DNA of 64,000 nt from JACKIC01 sp964543795. Lineage in GTDB: Bacteria > Planctomycetota > UBA1135 > UBA2386. The notes under the pieces are model-generated. The model saw nothing but the letters and a program-made list of their open reading frames with translations. It was not told the origin of the DNA and made no database searches. Below, in pieces: positions 46,857 through 54,878 of the stretch; the first letter of the stretch is position 1, and every line of letters starts with the position of its first letter. Both the position numbers and the translations under genes were made by a program. The DNA lies in contig CAZIZN010000007.1 of the NCBI GenBank assembly GCA_964543795.1, positions 165,102-229,101 of the forward strand. Direction: 5' to 3'.

Positions 46857-47312
46857 GTGACCACCGGCGACGACCCGCTGCCGCACGAGCCCGAGATCGA
46901 GTTCCTCGGCCGCCTGGCGCGCCGCGCGCTGCAGGCGCTGCGCGGCCTGTTCTTCACCGCCGGCTGCGCCGCCACCCTCTACGGCGTCCTCGGCGTGCTG
47001 TGGCCACGGCTCGACGTGGTGCGCGGCCTCGTGCACGGCGTCTTCTGGGCCGACGAACCGCAACCGCCGGTGCACCGGTTCGTCTGGCTCTGCGTCGGCA
47101 TCCCGCTGCTGCTGCCGACGGATTGGCTGTTCGGCCGCGGGCGCCTGCCGATGCTCGCGCTCGGCACAGCGCTCTGGTTCGGGCCAGCACTGCTCGCCGA
47201 CGACAGCGACTACGGCTTCGTGCTGCGTCTGTTCGCGAGCCTCGTCGCGGTGGCGACCCTGCTCGTCTGGCGCACGCTGTCCGGTCTCACGAGCGGGCCC
47301 AGCACCCGCTGA
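46857..47312 (+). CDS. Membrane protein of unknown function
   Basis: 151 residues with about four hydrophobic stretches: LRGLFFTAGCAATLYGVLGVL, FVWLCVGIPLLLPTDWLF, LALGTALWFGPALL and LFASLVAVATLLVW. It starts with an acidic cytoplasmic-looking tail (TTGDDPLPHEPEIEFLGRLA). No family is recognised. The GTG at 46857 is the only sensible start. It lies 72 bases upstream of, and in the same direction as, the nucleotidyltransferase-like pair, which has its own box. Confidence 0.65.
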   Translation: MTTGDDPLPHEPEIEFLGRLARRALQALRGLFFTAGCAATLYGVLGVLWPRLDVVRGLVHGVFWADEPQPPVHRFVWLCVGIPLLLPTDWLFGRGRLPMLALGTALWFGPALLADDSDYGFVLRLFASLVAVATLLVWRTLSGLTSGPSTR

Positions 47313-47372
47313 TGCATCGCGCCGCGATCCTCGACCGGATCCCTTGCCTCCTGCCGGCCCCCGTTCGTCTGC

Positions 47373-47378
47373 TACGCT
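47373..47378 (+). promoter_or_regulatory. Candidate -10 box for the 47385 gene
   Basis: TACGCT in a GCTACGCT context, ending 6 bases before the GTG at 47385. Confidence 0.4.
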
Positions 47379-47384
47379 GCCGCC

Positions 47385-48200
47385 GTGCTACCGCCGACCT
47401 CCAACCCCTATCTCGAGCTCACCGCCGAGTTCAACCGGGGCAGGCTTCGCGCGCTGCTGAGTTCGGGGCAGGCGGTCGTCTTCCATCGCCTCGCGATCAT
47501 GAGCAAGGACGGCGACTGGATCGTCCGGGAGGACGACGAAGCACTGCGCCACATCCTCGAGGTCCTGGCCGCGAAGCAATCGCGCTACCGCTTCGGGGCC
47601 CCGCTCGATAGGCGCTGGCTTCAGGGCGGTTGGAGCGCTCACCTCGAGCACCGGGAAGGCGGCCTCCGGCTGCGTACGGACTTCGTCAGCCGCCCACCGC
47701 GGATCGATGCCCGACAACTCGCGGCGATGTGGAGCAAGGCCGACGCTTCGGGCGTGCCCGTCATCGATCTCGAGCCACTCGCTGCACTCAAGCTCACCAA
47801 CCGCGAGAAGGACTATGCCGTCGTGGGCGAGCTCGCTCGCCGCATGACGGATCCGCGCCAGCAACTGCGCTTCTCGCGCAGCGCGCGCGACCTGATCGAT
47901 CTCGCGGCCCGTCATGCCGACCTCGTGCAGGAACTGCTGGGCACCCGGCCCGCGTTGGCGGCGATCGCAGCGGGGAGGGATGCGCTCGAGGAAGCCATCG
48001 ACCGCGAACGCAGACAGCTCATGCGTAGCAACGAAGTGCGCCTGGATCGCTACCGCGCGGCTGCCGAGGCGTGGGCTCGGCAGTGGCCTGCGGTGGAGGC
48101 GAGGATGCGTGAACTGCCCCTGACCGAGGCCCACGCGATGATGACGCGGTTCGCTGCAGCGTGCCTGCCGTTCGCGCCAGCAGGTGGCGAGCACGCATGA
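47385..48200 (+). CDS. Nucleotidyltransferase-like protein (AbiEii-like)
   Basis: 271 residues. The region FHRLAIMSKDGDWIVREDDE resembles the R-x-S-x-D-x-D core of nucleotidyltransferase-fold proteins of the AbiEii/DUF1814 type, with a third acidic residue in LRLRTDFVS. DLEPLAALKLTNREKDYAVVGELARRM then matches the K-x-x-R-x-K-D conserved later in that family. The C-terminal about 90 residues are helical and charged, perhaps a coiled coil. It overlaps the following 75-residue gene by 4 bases, as in small two-gene modules. The assignment is by motif resemblance only. Confidence 0.55.
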   Translation: MLPPTSNPYLELTAEFNRGRLRALLSSGQAVVFHRLAIMSKDGDWIVREDDEALRHILEVLAAKQSRYRFGAPLDRRWLQGGWSAHLEHREGGLRLRTDFVSRPPRIDARQLAAMWSKADASGVPVIDLEPLAALKLTNREKDYAVVGELARRMTDPRQQLRFSRSARDLIDLAARHADLVQELLGTRPALAAIAAGRDALEEAIDRERRQLMRSNEVRLDRYRAAAEAWARQWPAVEARMRELPLTEAHAMMTRFAAACLPFAPAGGEHA

Positions 48201-48424
48201 ACCAGCCGCGCGACGAGTTCCTCAGCGAAGAGGACCTGGACCTGCGCAACCTCAGCGACGAGGAACTGGCGGCCTACTGGCTGCTGTGGTTGCACCAGGC
48301 GCAGGCCACCAACGACCTCGACGCGGCGACCTACTCGCATGGGGTGTTCCTGCGGGATCCAGCGGTTCCGGTTGGTCCGGAACGGGGTACGAGCATCGAC
48401 CCCGACAAAGGCGTGGTATCGTAA
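48197..48424 (+). CDS. Small acidic protein coupled to the nucleotidyltransferase-like gene
   Basis: 75 residues, very acidic in its first third (RDEFLSEEDLDLRNLSDEEL), then WLLWLHQAQATNDLDAATYSHG. The ATG overlaps the upstream stop (ATGA), so it is translated with it. No family is recognised. It could be a partner or antitoxin-like protein of the upstream nucleotidyltransferase-like product, although in classical AbiE systems the antitoxin gene comes first. An AT-rich patch follows directly. Confidence 0.6.
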   Translation: MNQPRDEFLSEEDLDLRNLSDEELAAYWLLWLHQAQATNDLDAATYSHGVFLRDPAVPVGPERGTSIDPDKGVVS

Positions 48425-48433
48425 ACATTTTCT

Positions 48434-48439
48434 GATAAT
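48434..48439 (+). promoter_or_regulatory. Candidate -10 box of the 48541 secreted-protein gene
   Basis: GATAAT inside the most AT-rich patch nearby (about 48417-48440). It is about 100 bases before the ATG at 48541, so this gene would have a leader of about 95 bases. No strong -35 is evident. Confidence 0.35.
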
Positions 48440-48540
48440 GGCTTTGCGGACATCCTCCGAGGCGTCGCCACATTCGCCCTTGGGATCCTGCGGCCGCCTC
48501 CGCTGGTGCTGGTCGAACCCAACCGACCAACACCATCCCG

Positions 48541-49749
48541 ATGAACCCTTCCGCATTCTTCGCCTTCGCCCTCGCCCTCGCCCTCCCGACCGTCGCCGCC
48601 GCCCAGATCGACCGCGAGTGCTCGGACCGCGTCGCCAGCCAGCACCTGCGCCACGCCTCCCTCGCCGACATCCAGACCTGGAGCGCCGCGGGCTACCGGC
48701 TGTCGAACTTCGAGATCGCCCAGCCGAACCCGCTGCAACTCAACTGCACGATGGTGCGCAACACCGGCGCCTACGCCGCCGGCTGGTACTTCTACGCCGA
48801 CCGCACGCGCGCCGAACTGCTGAACCTCTGCAACCTCAACAACGCGCGCATCGTCGACCTCGAACGCTACGAGGTGAACGGCGAGGAGCGGCTCGCCGCC
48901 CTGCTGTTCGTCAACAGCGGCGCGCAGGCGAAGAACTGGTACTGGCACACGGGCCTGGCACAGGGCTCCGTCTACTCGACCGTCGCCGCGATGGGCAACC
49001 GCGTGATCGACATCGAGTCCTATCTCGACGACGGCGTGCGCCGCTACCACGTGATCTCGATCGCCAACACGGGCGCCGACTACAAGCCGTGGTGGATCTA
49101 CACGAACACGAACGTCGCCGGCGTGCAGACCTACATGGCGCAGCACGACGCCCGTCTCTACGACTTCGAGATGCAGAGCCTGATGCCCTACAGCGCGGCC
49201 TGCGTGCTCGTGCGCGACGACATCGTCAGCAAGACGTTCTGGGGCGAGTTCTACGGCTCCGGCTTCGACCTCGACACCGAACAGGGCGGCCGCGTGGCCG
49301 GACTCGCGGTGCAGAGCATCGGCAGCTACGCGATCACACTGATCGACAACATGAATCCGTTCCTGTCCTCGGGCATCGGCAGCCTCGGCACCAACGGCAC
49401 GACGATCCACTCGGGCGAGGGCACGGCCATGACCGGCACGCAGGTGACCTACCGCACGCAGAACCTGCGGCCGTGGGCGCCCGTGTGGATGAACTACGGC
49501 TTCACGAGCCAGAGCCTGAGCCTGGCACCGATGGGCGCACCCGGCTGCTGGGGCTACCTCGTCCCGGTCGCCACCGAGCTGCGCTTCGCGAACGGCAGCG
49601 GCGTCGCCGCCGACACGCTGACGATCCCCAACAACCCGAGCTTCGCGGGACTGCCGATCCTGACGCAGATGATCGCGATGGACCCGGGCGTCAACGCGCT
49701 CGGCATCGCGAGCTCGAACCGGCTGCGCACGCTGGTCCGTCACTGGTGA
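48541..49749 (+). CDS. Secreted tandem-repeat protein (BTRD1-like) with shared C-terminal domain
   Basis: 402 residues with a signal peptide (FFAFALALALPTVAAAQ). Residues about 28-235 hold four or five repeats of about 45-50 residues, each of the form R..dl..Y...G..R....I.NtG.....W, for example VNGEERLAALLFVNSGAQAK and DDGVRRYHVISIANTGADYK. These resemble the bacterial tandem repeat domain 1. The C-terminal about 110 residues (APGCWGYLVPVATELRFANG ... LTQMIAMDPGVNALGIASSN) are the domain shared by the secreted proteins in this window, although its last residues (LVRHW) differ. It is probably extracellular. Confidence 0.75.
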   Translation: MNPSAFFAFALALALPTVAAAQIDRECSDRVASQHLRHASLADIQTWSAAGYRLSNFEIAQPNPLQLNCTMVRNTGAYAAGWYFYADRTRAELLNLCNLNNARIVDLERYEVNGEERLAALLFVNSGAQAKNWYWHTGLAQGSVYSTVAAMGNRVIDIESYLDDGVRRYHVISIANTGADYKPWWIYTNTNVAGVQTYMAQHDARLYDFEMQSLMPYSAACVLVRDDIVSKTFWGEFYGSGFDLDTEQGGRVAGLAVQSIGSYAITLIDNMNPFLSSGIGSLGTNGTTIHSGEGTAMTGTQVTYRTQNLRPWAPVWMNYGFTSQSLSLAPMGAPGCWGYLVPVATELRFANGSGVAADTLTIPNNPSFAGLPILTQMIAMDPGVNALGIASSNRLRTLVRHW

Positions 49750-49787
49750 GCCGGCCGCCCGCGACGCCGGGCTCGATTCGGCCGGGC

Positions 49788-51134
49788 TCAGCGCGGCCCG
49801 CCGGGCGGCACGAGCCGCATCTGCGCGGACTCGCGCTGCCGCAGCAGGAAGAGCAGGCGGCGCTGCGGATCGACCGGCCCGGCGAAGCGGGGCCGCGCGG
49901 GCTGCGCGCGCGCTCGCTCGTAGACGGCCGCGAGCGCCGCCTCGTGCTGCGCGAGGTCGAACGACGGCGCGCGCACGTTCGCCGCGAGCGCGCTCCACAG
50001 CCCGGGCTCGTCGACGAAGCGCTGCAGCGCCGCGGCCAGGTCCTGGTCGTCGCCGGCGCGCGTGCGCAGGCCCGCCCCACCACTGCGTTCGGCGAACGCA
50101 CCGAGGTCGCTCGTGACGCACGGCAGCCCCAGCTCGAAGCACTCGTCGAGCACGAGGCCGTAGGTCTCGAGGCACGTGCTCGGGAACACGCCGACGTGCG
50201 GCCGCACGGCGCGCAACGTCGCGGCGTCGAAGGCGCCGTGGAACCGGACCTGCAAGCCGTCCGCGAGCTTGCGCAGTTCGGCGCCGAAGTCGGGCGACTC
50301 GGGCTCGCCGAGCAGGTGCAGCTCAGCGCGCCCCGGCCGCGCCGCGTCGAGGCCGCGGAAGGCGCGCAACAGCACGTCGACGCCCTTGTGGCGGCCCATG
50401 CCGCCCCAGAACGCCAGTCGCAGCGGCTCGCCGGGACGCGGTCCCGGCAGCGGCGCCTCGCCGGGCCATCGTGCGCGGTAGCCGAGCGGCAGCACCTCGT
50501 AGCGGTCGCGCGGCACGCCGGTCGTCGCCGCCAGCAGATCTGCGGTCGAACCGACCGCGACGAGCACGGCGCGCGCGAGCGACAGCTCGGCGCGGTAGTG
50601 CGCGGCGAAAAGTTCGATGCCCTCGCCGATCTCGTCGGCGGGTTCGTGGCCGTAACGCGGCACGCAGTCGCCGCAGCTCGCGGCCGACACCGGCCGCGTG
50701 CAGGCGTTGCTGTCCTGGCGGCGGCGGAACGCGCGCGGACAACTCGTGTAGTAGTCGTGCAGCGTGACGACCACCGGGATGCCGAGGCGGTCGCAGATCT
50801 CGACGAGGTTGCAGGTGAGCCGCACCCAGTGGTGAACGTGCACGACCGCGGGGCGCCACTGCGCCAGCAGTTCGGCGCAGCGCTGTTCGACCTCGGGGTG
50901 CCAGGCCTTGGCGTGCAGGTCGAAGAACTGGTCGCTGCGGTGCAGCCGGTGCACGGGGATGCCGCCGACCTCGTCGCGCTCGACGGCGACGCGCGGCTTC
51001 CAGTGCTTGCTGCCCGTCAGCACCTGCGCATCCTGGCCGTGGGCGCGCTGCCGCTGCGCGAGGTCGAAGACGTAGCTCTCGGAGCCGCCGCGGCTCTCGG
51101 GCGGAAACTGGTGGATGACGTGCAGGACGTCCAT
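49788..51134 (-). CDS. Glycosyltransferase family 4 protein
   Basis: 448 residues, GT-B fold. The N-terminal Rossmann domain begins MDVLHVIHQFPPESRGGSES, with the Gly-Gly loop contacting the acceptor. VVVTLHDYYTSCPRAFRRRQ and SCGDCVPRYG follow. The C-terminal nucleotide-sugar domain has LRLAFWGGMGRHKGVDVLLRAF and the E-x7-E motif in PSTCLETYGLVLDECFELGLPCV. A cysteine-rich insert (NACTRPVSAASCGDC) is found in some exopolysaccharide or O-antigen transferases. The sugar and acceptor are unknown. ATG at 51134 is preferred over an upstream GTG at 51146. It is divergent from the ECF sigma gene, sharing an AT-rich promoter core at 51147-51158. Confidence 0.92.
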   Translation of the reverse strand: MDVLHVIHQFPPESRGGSESYVFDLAQRQRAHGQDAQVLTGSKHWKPRVAVERDEVGGIPVHRLHRSDQFFDLHAKAWHPEVEQRCAELLAQWRPAVVHVHHWVRLTCNLVEICDRLGIPVVVTLHDYYTSCPRAFRRRQDSNACTRPVSAASCGDCVPRYGHEPADEIGEGIELFAAHYRAELSLARAVLVAVGSTADLLAATTGVPRDRYEVLPLGYRARWPGEAPLPGPRPGEPLRLAFWGGMGRHKGVDVLLRAFRGLDAARPGRAELHLLGEPESPDFGAELRKLADGLQVRFHGAFDAATLRAVRPHVGVFPSTCLETYGLVLDECFELGLPCVTSDLGAFAERSGGAGLRTRAGDDQDLAAALQRFVDEPGLWSALAANVRAPSFDLAQHEAALAAVYERARAQPARPRFAGPVDPQRRLLFLLRQRESAQMRLVPPGGPR

Positions 51135-51146
51135 CGGGGTCGGCAC

Positions 51147-51158
51147 CTTATACTTCCG
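51147..51158. promoter_or_regulatory. Shared AT-rich promoter core between divergent genes
   Basis: CTTATACTTCC holds TATACT for the rightward sigma gene (28 bases to its ATG at 51183) and, on the other strand, TATAAG about 12 bases before the glycosyltransferase ATG at 51134. The two -10 candidates overlap, so the two genes probably compete for polymerase. Confidence 0.5.
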
Positions 51159-51182
51159 GCCCCGTCATCGCCCGCCCGCCGC

Positions 51183-51794
51183 ATGGAACGTGACCTCGCC
51201 GCCGAAATCGCCGCTGCCCGCCGCGGCGAACCCCGCGCGCTCGACAGCCTGTTCGAACGCAACCTGCCGCCGCTGATCGCGTTCATCCGCTCGCGCGCGG
51301 GCAAGGCCATAGCCGCGCGCGAATCGGCGCTCGACATCGCCCAGTCGGTGTTCCGCGAGGTGCTGCAGGACGCCGACCGCATCGAACTGCAGGGCGAGGG
51401 CGCGTTCCGCAACTGGCTGTTCATGCAGGCGTCGCGCAAGGTGCTCGACCGCGCCAAGTTCCTGCATCGCGACCGCCGCGACGTCAGTCGCGAGGTCGGC
51501 ATCCCCGAGGCGGGCCCCGCCGCCGACGCGCTGCTCGCATGCTACGCGACGCTCGGCACGCCGAGCCGCCACGCGGCGGCGCGCGAGGAGCTCCTGCGGT
51601 TCGAGGCCGCCGTGCAGCAGTTGCCCGAGAACCAGCGGGACGCGGTGACGATGTCGCGGCTGCTCAATCTCAGCTACGCGCAGATCGCCGAGCAGATGGG
51701 GTCGAGCGAGTCGGCGGTGCGCGGGCTCGTGGCGCGCGGGCTGGCGGCGTTGTCGTCGCTGCTCGACGAAGACGGCCAGGGCGACGAGGCCTGA
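51183..51794 (+). CDS. ECF-type RNA polymerase sigma factor
   Basis: 203 residues. Region 2 spans about residues 20-95 (ALDSLFERNLPPLIAFIR, ALDIAQSVFREVLQDADRIE, FRNWLFMQASRKVLDRAKFL). Region 4 spans about 140-195 with the helix-turn-helix LSYAQIAEQMGSSESAVRGL. No C-terminal extension, unlike the sigma-fusion at 26.3 kb. Length and the LPENQRDAV motif fit planctomycete ECF groups that are encoded near Hanks-type kinases; a large kinase gene starts 3 kb downstream. The ATG at 51183 follows a TATACT box. It converges with the vitellogenin-like gene after 6 bases. Confidence 0.9.
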   Translation: MERDLAAEIAAARRGEPRALDSLFERNLPPLIAFIRSRAGKAIAARESALDIAQSVFREVLQDADRIELQGEGAFRNWLFMQASRKVLDRAKFLHRDRRDVSREVGIPEAGPAADALLACYATLGTPSRHAAAREELLRFEAAVQQLPENQRDAVTMSRLLNLSYAQIAEQMGSSESAVRGLVARGLAALSSLLDEDGQGDEA

Positions 51795-51800
51795 ACGGAC

Positions 51801-53675
51801 TCAGCGCGCCTGCGCGAGCAGTTCGCGCGCCTTGTCGCGCAGTTCGTCGGTCGGCTCTTCGGCGGCGACCCGCTCGAGCGCGCGGCGCGCCTCCGGCTCG
51901 CTGCGGCGGCCGAGTTCGCGGATCGCCTCGCCGCGCACCGTCGGTTCGCGGTCCAGGAGCGCGCGTGCGGCGAGCAGTTCGACCGCCGGCAGGCCGGACA
52001 CCCGCCGCAGCGCCACGCAGGCCGCGCCGCGCACGGCCGGGTCGACGTGTTCGACGTAGCGGCCCGCGATCGCGAGGACCTCCGGCGCGCCGGTGTTGCC
52101 GACCGCGAGCAGCCAGGTCGGCAGGTCGTTGTTCGCGACCGCGTCCTGCTCCATGGCGAGGACCGCCTGCAGGGGCGAACGGCCGTCGGCGAGCGGCTCG
52201 GCGCTGCGGCCCGACAGCGCGCCGAGCACGAGCAGCGACGAATCACGCACCTCGTCGCTGCCGTTCGCGTCGCCGCCCCGGACGTCCTGCCACAGGCTCT
52301 GCATGAGGTCGGCGCTCGGCGCGTCGAGCTGGATCGCGGCGACCGTCGCCGCCATCCGCACTTCGGCAGCGAGCGAACGCTGCTCGCGAACGGCGACCAG
52401 CGCGTCCTGGGCGGCGGGCGTGCCCGCGGCGCCGAGCGCCGACAGCGCCGTGCCCACCGTCGCGGCCGGCAGCGTGCCGGCGAGCACGCCGTCGCGCACC
52501 GCGGTGACGGCCGCCGGATCGAGCTTCGCGAGCCACTGCAGCTTCAGGAACACCGCGTTGACCGCGGCGTCGTCGACGGGCTGCTGCGCCAGCAAGCCCT
52601 GCAGTTCCGCGAGCAGCTGTTCGACCGTGACGCCCTGCAGCTGCTGCCGCCAGTGTTCGACCTCCTGTTCGGCGGCGCGGTCGCCGCACGGCTCGCTGCT
52701 GATCACGGACGCGCCGGCGCGCTGCCAGAGGGCCGCGACCTCGGCGTCGACCGGGGTGCGGCCGCTCTCGAGCAGCACGACCTCGGCGCGGCGCGACGAG
52801 ACCACCTGCAGGTCGGCGAGCGGCAGGTTCATCGTCATGCCCTCGTCGGCGACGACGCCGGCGACCCAGCCGATGCGCGCCGCGAAGCGCACGCGCGTCG
52901 CACCGCGCAGCTGGTGCTCGGGCGCCTGCGCCTGGCCCGTGACCAGGTGGTAGGCGAGGCGGCGGCGCTGCACGACCGCCTGTCCGGCCTCCGCGGCGGC
53001 CGCCGCGTCGACGGTGTATTCGGCTTCGTACTCGCCCGTGTTGTCGCGCTCGGTGCGGCGCCAGATGGCGACGTCGGTCCGCGGCTCCTCGATCGAGAAC
53101 AGCGACAGGGTGCCGCGCAGGAAGTTGCGCTGTTCGCCGTCGAGCCCGTCCGCGAAGCCGTAGCCGACGACGATGCCGCGCGAGTCGAAGTGCATCAGCA
53201 CCGGCGTCGCGGCGGCCGCGAGGTAGCGCTCCGCCGCCGCATCGCCGGCGATCGGCTGGCCGCTCGCGTCGAGGAACTCGAGCCCGTGCAGTTCCTGCCG
53301 CACGAGGATGCCGTCGCCGCGGCGGTCGAGCACGGTCGTGGTCACCTCGCAGCGCGCGTCCATGCTGCCGGCGGGCTGGGCGGCGCCCTCGGCGCTGTGG
53401 ATCACGAACGTCATCGCGTCGGTCACGCGGTAGCGGAAGGTCGAGCCCGCGGGCGCGCCGTGCCAGCCGAGGTCCGCCGCGACGGCGGTGCGATCGGCGA
53501 CGCCGTCGGCGACGGGCGCCGGATCGCGCGGCGCCGACGGCGCGTCGGTCGGGGCGAGTTCGGCCAGCGGCGCTGCGGCGGCGTGCGAGCGCAGGAACAC
53601 CGCGCCGACCGCAGCCAGCAACAGGGCCAGCAGGGCGGCGGGCAGGAGGCGGGACGACGGACGGTGCGTGCTCAT
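51801..53675 (-). CDS. Vitellogenin-N/lipid-transfer-like domain followed by HEAT repeats
   Basis: 624 residues with one N-terminal hydrophobic signal/anchor (LLPAALLALLLAAVGAVFL). Residues about 70-300 are beta-rich and run like the lipid-transfer N-terminal domain: FRYRVTDAMTFV near the start, LMHFDSRGIVVGYGFADG, then NFLRGTLSLFSI, the spot of vitellogenin N-x-x-R-G-x-L-S. WRRTERDNTGEYEAEYTVD corresponds to the G-x-Y-x-x-x-Y strand. From about 390 there are HEAT-type helical pairs (GTPAAQDALVAVREQR, DPAVRGAACVALRRVSGLP, EPTVRGEAIRELGRRS). The order of beta domain then helical domain is the same as in vitellogenin/MTP. The assignment is by pattern, not by search. Confidence 0.6.
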   Translation of the reverse strand: MSTHRPSSRLLPAALLALLLAAVGAVFLRSHAAAAPLAELAPTDAPSAPRDPAPVADGVADRTAVAADLGWHGAPAGSTFRYRVTDAMTFVIHSAEGAAQPAGSMDARCEVTTTVLDRRGDGILVRQELHGLEFLDASGQPIAGDAAAERYLAAAATPVLMHFDSRGIVVGYGFADGLDGEQRNFLRGTLSLFSIEEPRTDVAIWRRTERDNTGEYEAEYTVDAAAAAEAGQAVVQRRRLAYHLVTGQAQAPEHQLRGATRVRFAARIGWVAGVVADEGMTMNLPLADLQVVSSRRAEVVLLESGRTPVDAEVAALWQRAGASVISSEPCGDRAAEQEVEHWRQQLQGVTVEQLLAELQGLLAQQPVDDAAVNAVFLKLQWLAKLDPAAVTAVRDGVLAGTLPAATVGTALSALGAAGTPAAQDALVAVREQRSLAAEVRMAATVAAIQLDAPSADLMQSLWQDVRGGDANGSDEVRDSSLLVLGALSGRSAEPLADGRSPLQAVLAMEQDAVANNDLPTWLLAVGNTGAPEVLAIAGRYVEHVDPAVRGAACVALRRVSGLPAVELLAARALLDREPTVRGEAIRELGRRSEPEARRALERVAAEEPTDELRDKARELLAQAR

Positions 53676-53743
53676 GCCGGTCGAGCGACGCGGGCGGCGG
53701 CGCCGTTCGCGACCGTCGCAGAATCCCGCCGCCGGAAACGACC

Positions 53744-53778
53744 GCCGGCCCGGTCCCCTCGAGCGGGGCCGGGCCGGC
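53744..53778. terminator. Strong GC hairpin after the 53817 gene
   Basis: A 15-base stem (GCCGGCCCGGTCCCC) pairs with 53764-53778 with one or two mismatches around a TCGAG loop. It lies 39 bases downstream of the 53817-54671 gene stop and upstream of the next leftward gene. There is no T-tract, so it may terminate by a Rho-dependent or hairpin-only route. Confidence 0.6.
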
Positions 53779-53816
53779 GGCGGCGACGCGGCCATCGGCC
53801 GCTGCAAGTCGTTGTG

Positions 53817-54671
53817 TCACACCAGCGTGCGGTAGACCGAGCCGGCGCTCCAGGAGGTCAGGTTGGTGGTCCAGGTGTAGAGCGCCTGGGCCCAGGCGTA
53901 GAGCCGCAGCGTGATCGCGGTCATCGAGTAGGTCACCGAGCCCGACAGGCCGGACAGGCCGTCCGCGGCGACACCGATGTTCATCGATTGCTGCGCGACG
54001 CGGCCCTGGATGCCGACCCCGAGTCCGAAGCCGGGGATGCCGACACCCACTCGCGCATCGGCGAACGCATAGGCGTTGGCGGCGCCGGTGATCGCCACGC
54101 GGCTCGTCGCGGCGGGCAGCAGGAAGTTGCCCGAGGCGCCCATGCCGCAGCCCGCGTTGCCGCGCAGCGACACCGACACCGGCCCGACGGGCACCGAGGC
54201 GCTGACCCCGTTCGTGCCGAACAGGTTGAAGGTCTGGCTCCAGGAGGCGAAGGTGCTGCTGCTGGTGATCGTGCGGGTGACCACCGGGTAGCCGAGCACC
54301 TCGATGCGGAAGGTGCCGGTGCGCTGCTGCACGCCGTTGTTCATGATGTTCGTGGCGCTGCCGATGACCTCGGCGACCTCCTGGCTGAATCGCAGGACCT
54401 TCGCGGTGCCGCGCAGTTCGACCGTGGCGTTGCCGAGCTCGTAGGTGCCCTGCTTCTGGCGCACGATGCCGGCGTAGGCGTGCACGCTGCCGCCGAGCCA
54501 GTCGTTGCCGATGCCGAGGTCGTAGCCGCTGTAGCGCGACTGCACCGGCGGCAGCAGGCTCTGGTAGCTCAGCGTGCTGAGGTTGAGGATGCTGCCGTTC
54601 CACTGGGCCGTGCCCAGGGTCGAGAGCGTCAGCAGGCTGGCGAGGGAGAGGATGGTCTTCGTGGCGTTCAT
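53817..54671 (-). CDS. Secreted protein of unknown function
   Basis: 284 residues. Signal peptide (KTILSLASLLTLSTLGTAQ) followed by an all-beta-looking body rich in Gly, Ser, Thr and Asn: FRIEVLGYPVVTRTITSSST, VGPVSVSLRGNAGCGMGASG, VGVGIPGFGLGVGIQG and a C-terminal TWTTNLTSWSAGSVYRTLV. The alternating small/hydrophobic residues suggest an outer-surface or beta-solenoid structure. Asn and Ser content is higher than in most proteins here. No family is recognised. It has a strong hairpin downstream, and the vitellogenin-like gene follows 141 bases later in the same direction. Confidence 0.72.
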   Translation of the reverse strand: MNATKTILSLASLLTLSTLGTAQWNGSILNLSTLSYQSLLPPVQSRYSGYDLGIGNDWLGGSVHAYAGIVRQKQGTYELGNATVELRGTAKVLRFSQEVAEVIGSATNIMNNGVQQRTGTFRIEVLGYPVVTRTITSSSTFASWSQTFNLFGTNGVSASVPVGPVSVSLRGNAGCGMGASGNFLLPAATSRVAITGAANAYAFADARVGVGIPGFGLGVGIQGRVAQQSMNIGVAADGLSGLSGSVTYSMTAITLRLYAWAQALYTWTTNLTSWSAGSVYRTLV

Positions 54672-54828
54672 GGTCGGATCTCGTTCGTTCTTCAGGTTGG
54701 GTTGTCGGTCGGTTGGTTGCCCGGCGCGTTCGCGTCGGTGCCGGTCGAGCGACGCCGTCCCGGGCCGCGTTCGCGACGCCCACGAAAATCCTCGCGGCGG
54801 CGGTTTCCTCGCCGCCCGCGAACGCGAC

Positions 54829-54834
54829 TACGCT
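54829..54834 (+). promoter_or_regulatory. Candidate -10 box for the kinase gene
   Basis: TACGCT, 44 bases before the ATG at 54879. It is a weaker case than the others because of the distance. Confidence 0.3.
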
Positions 54835-54878
54835 GCGCGTCGCTCGCCCCGCGCGCCCGCGCGCGCGTGCCGTTGCCC

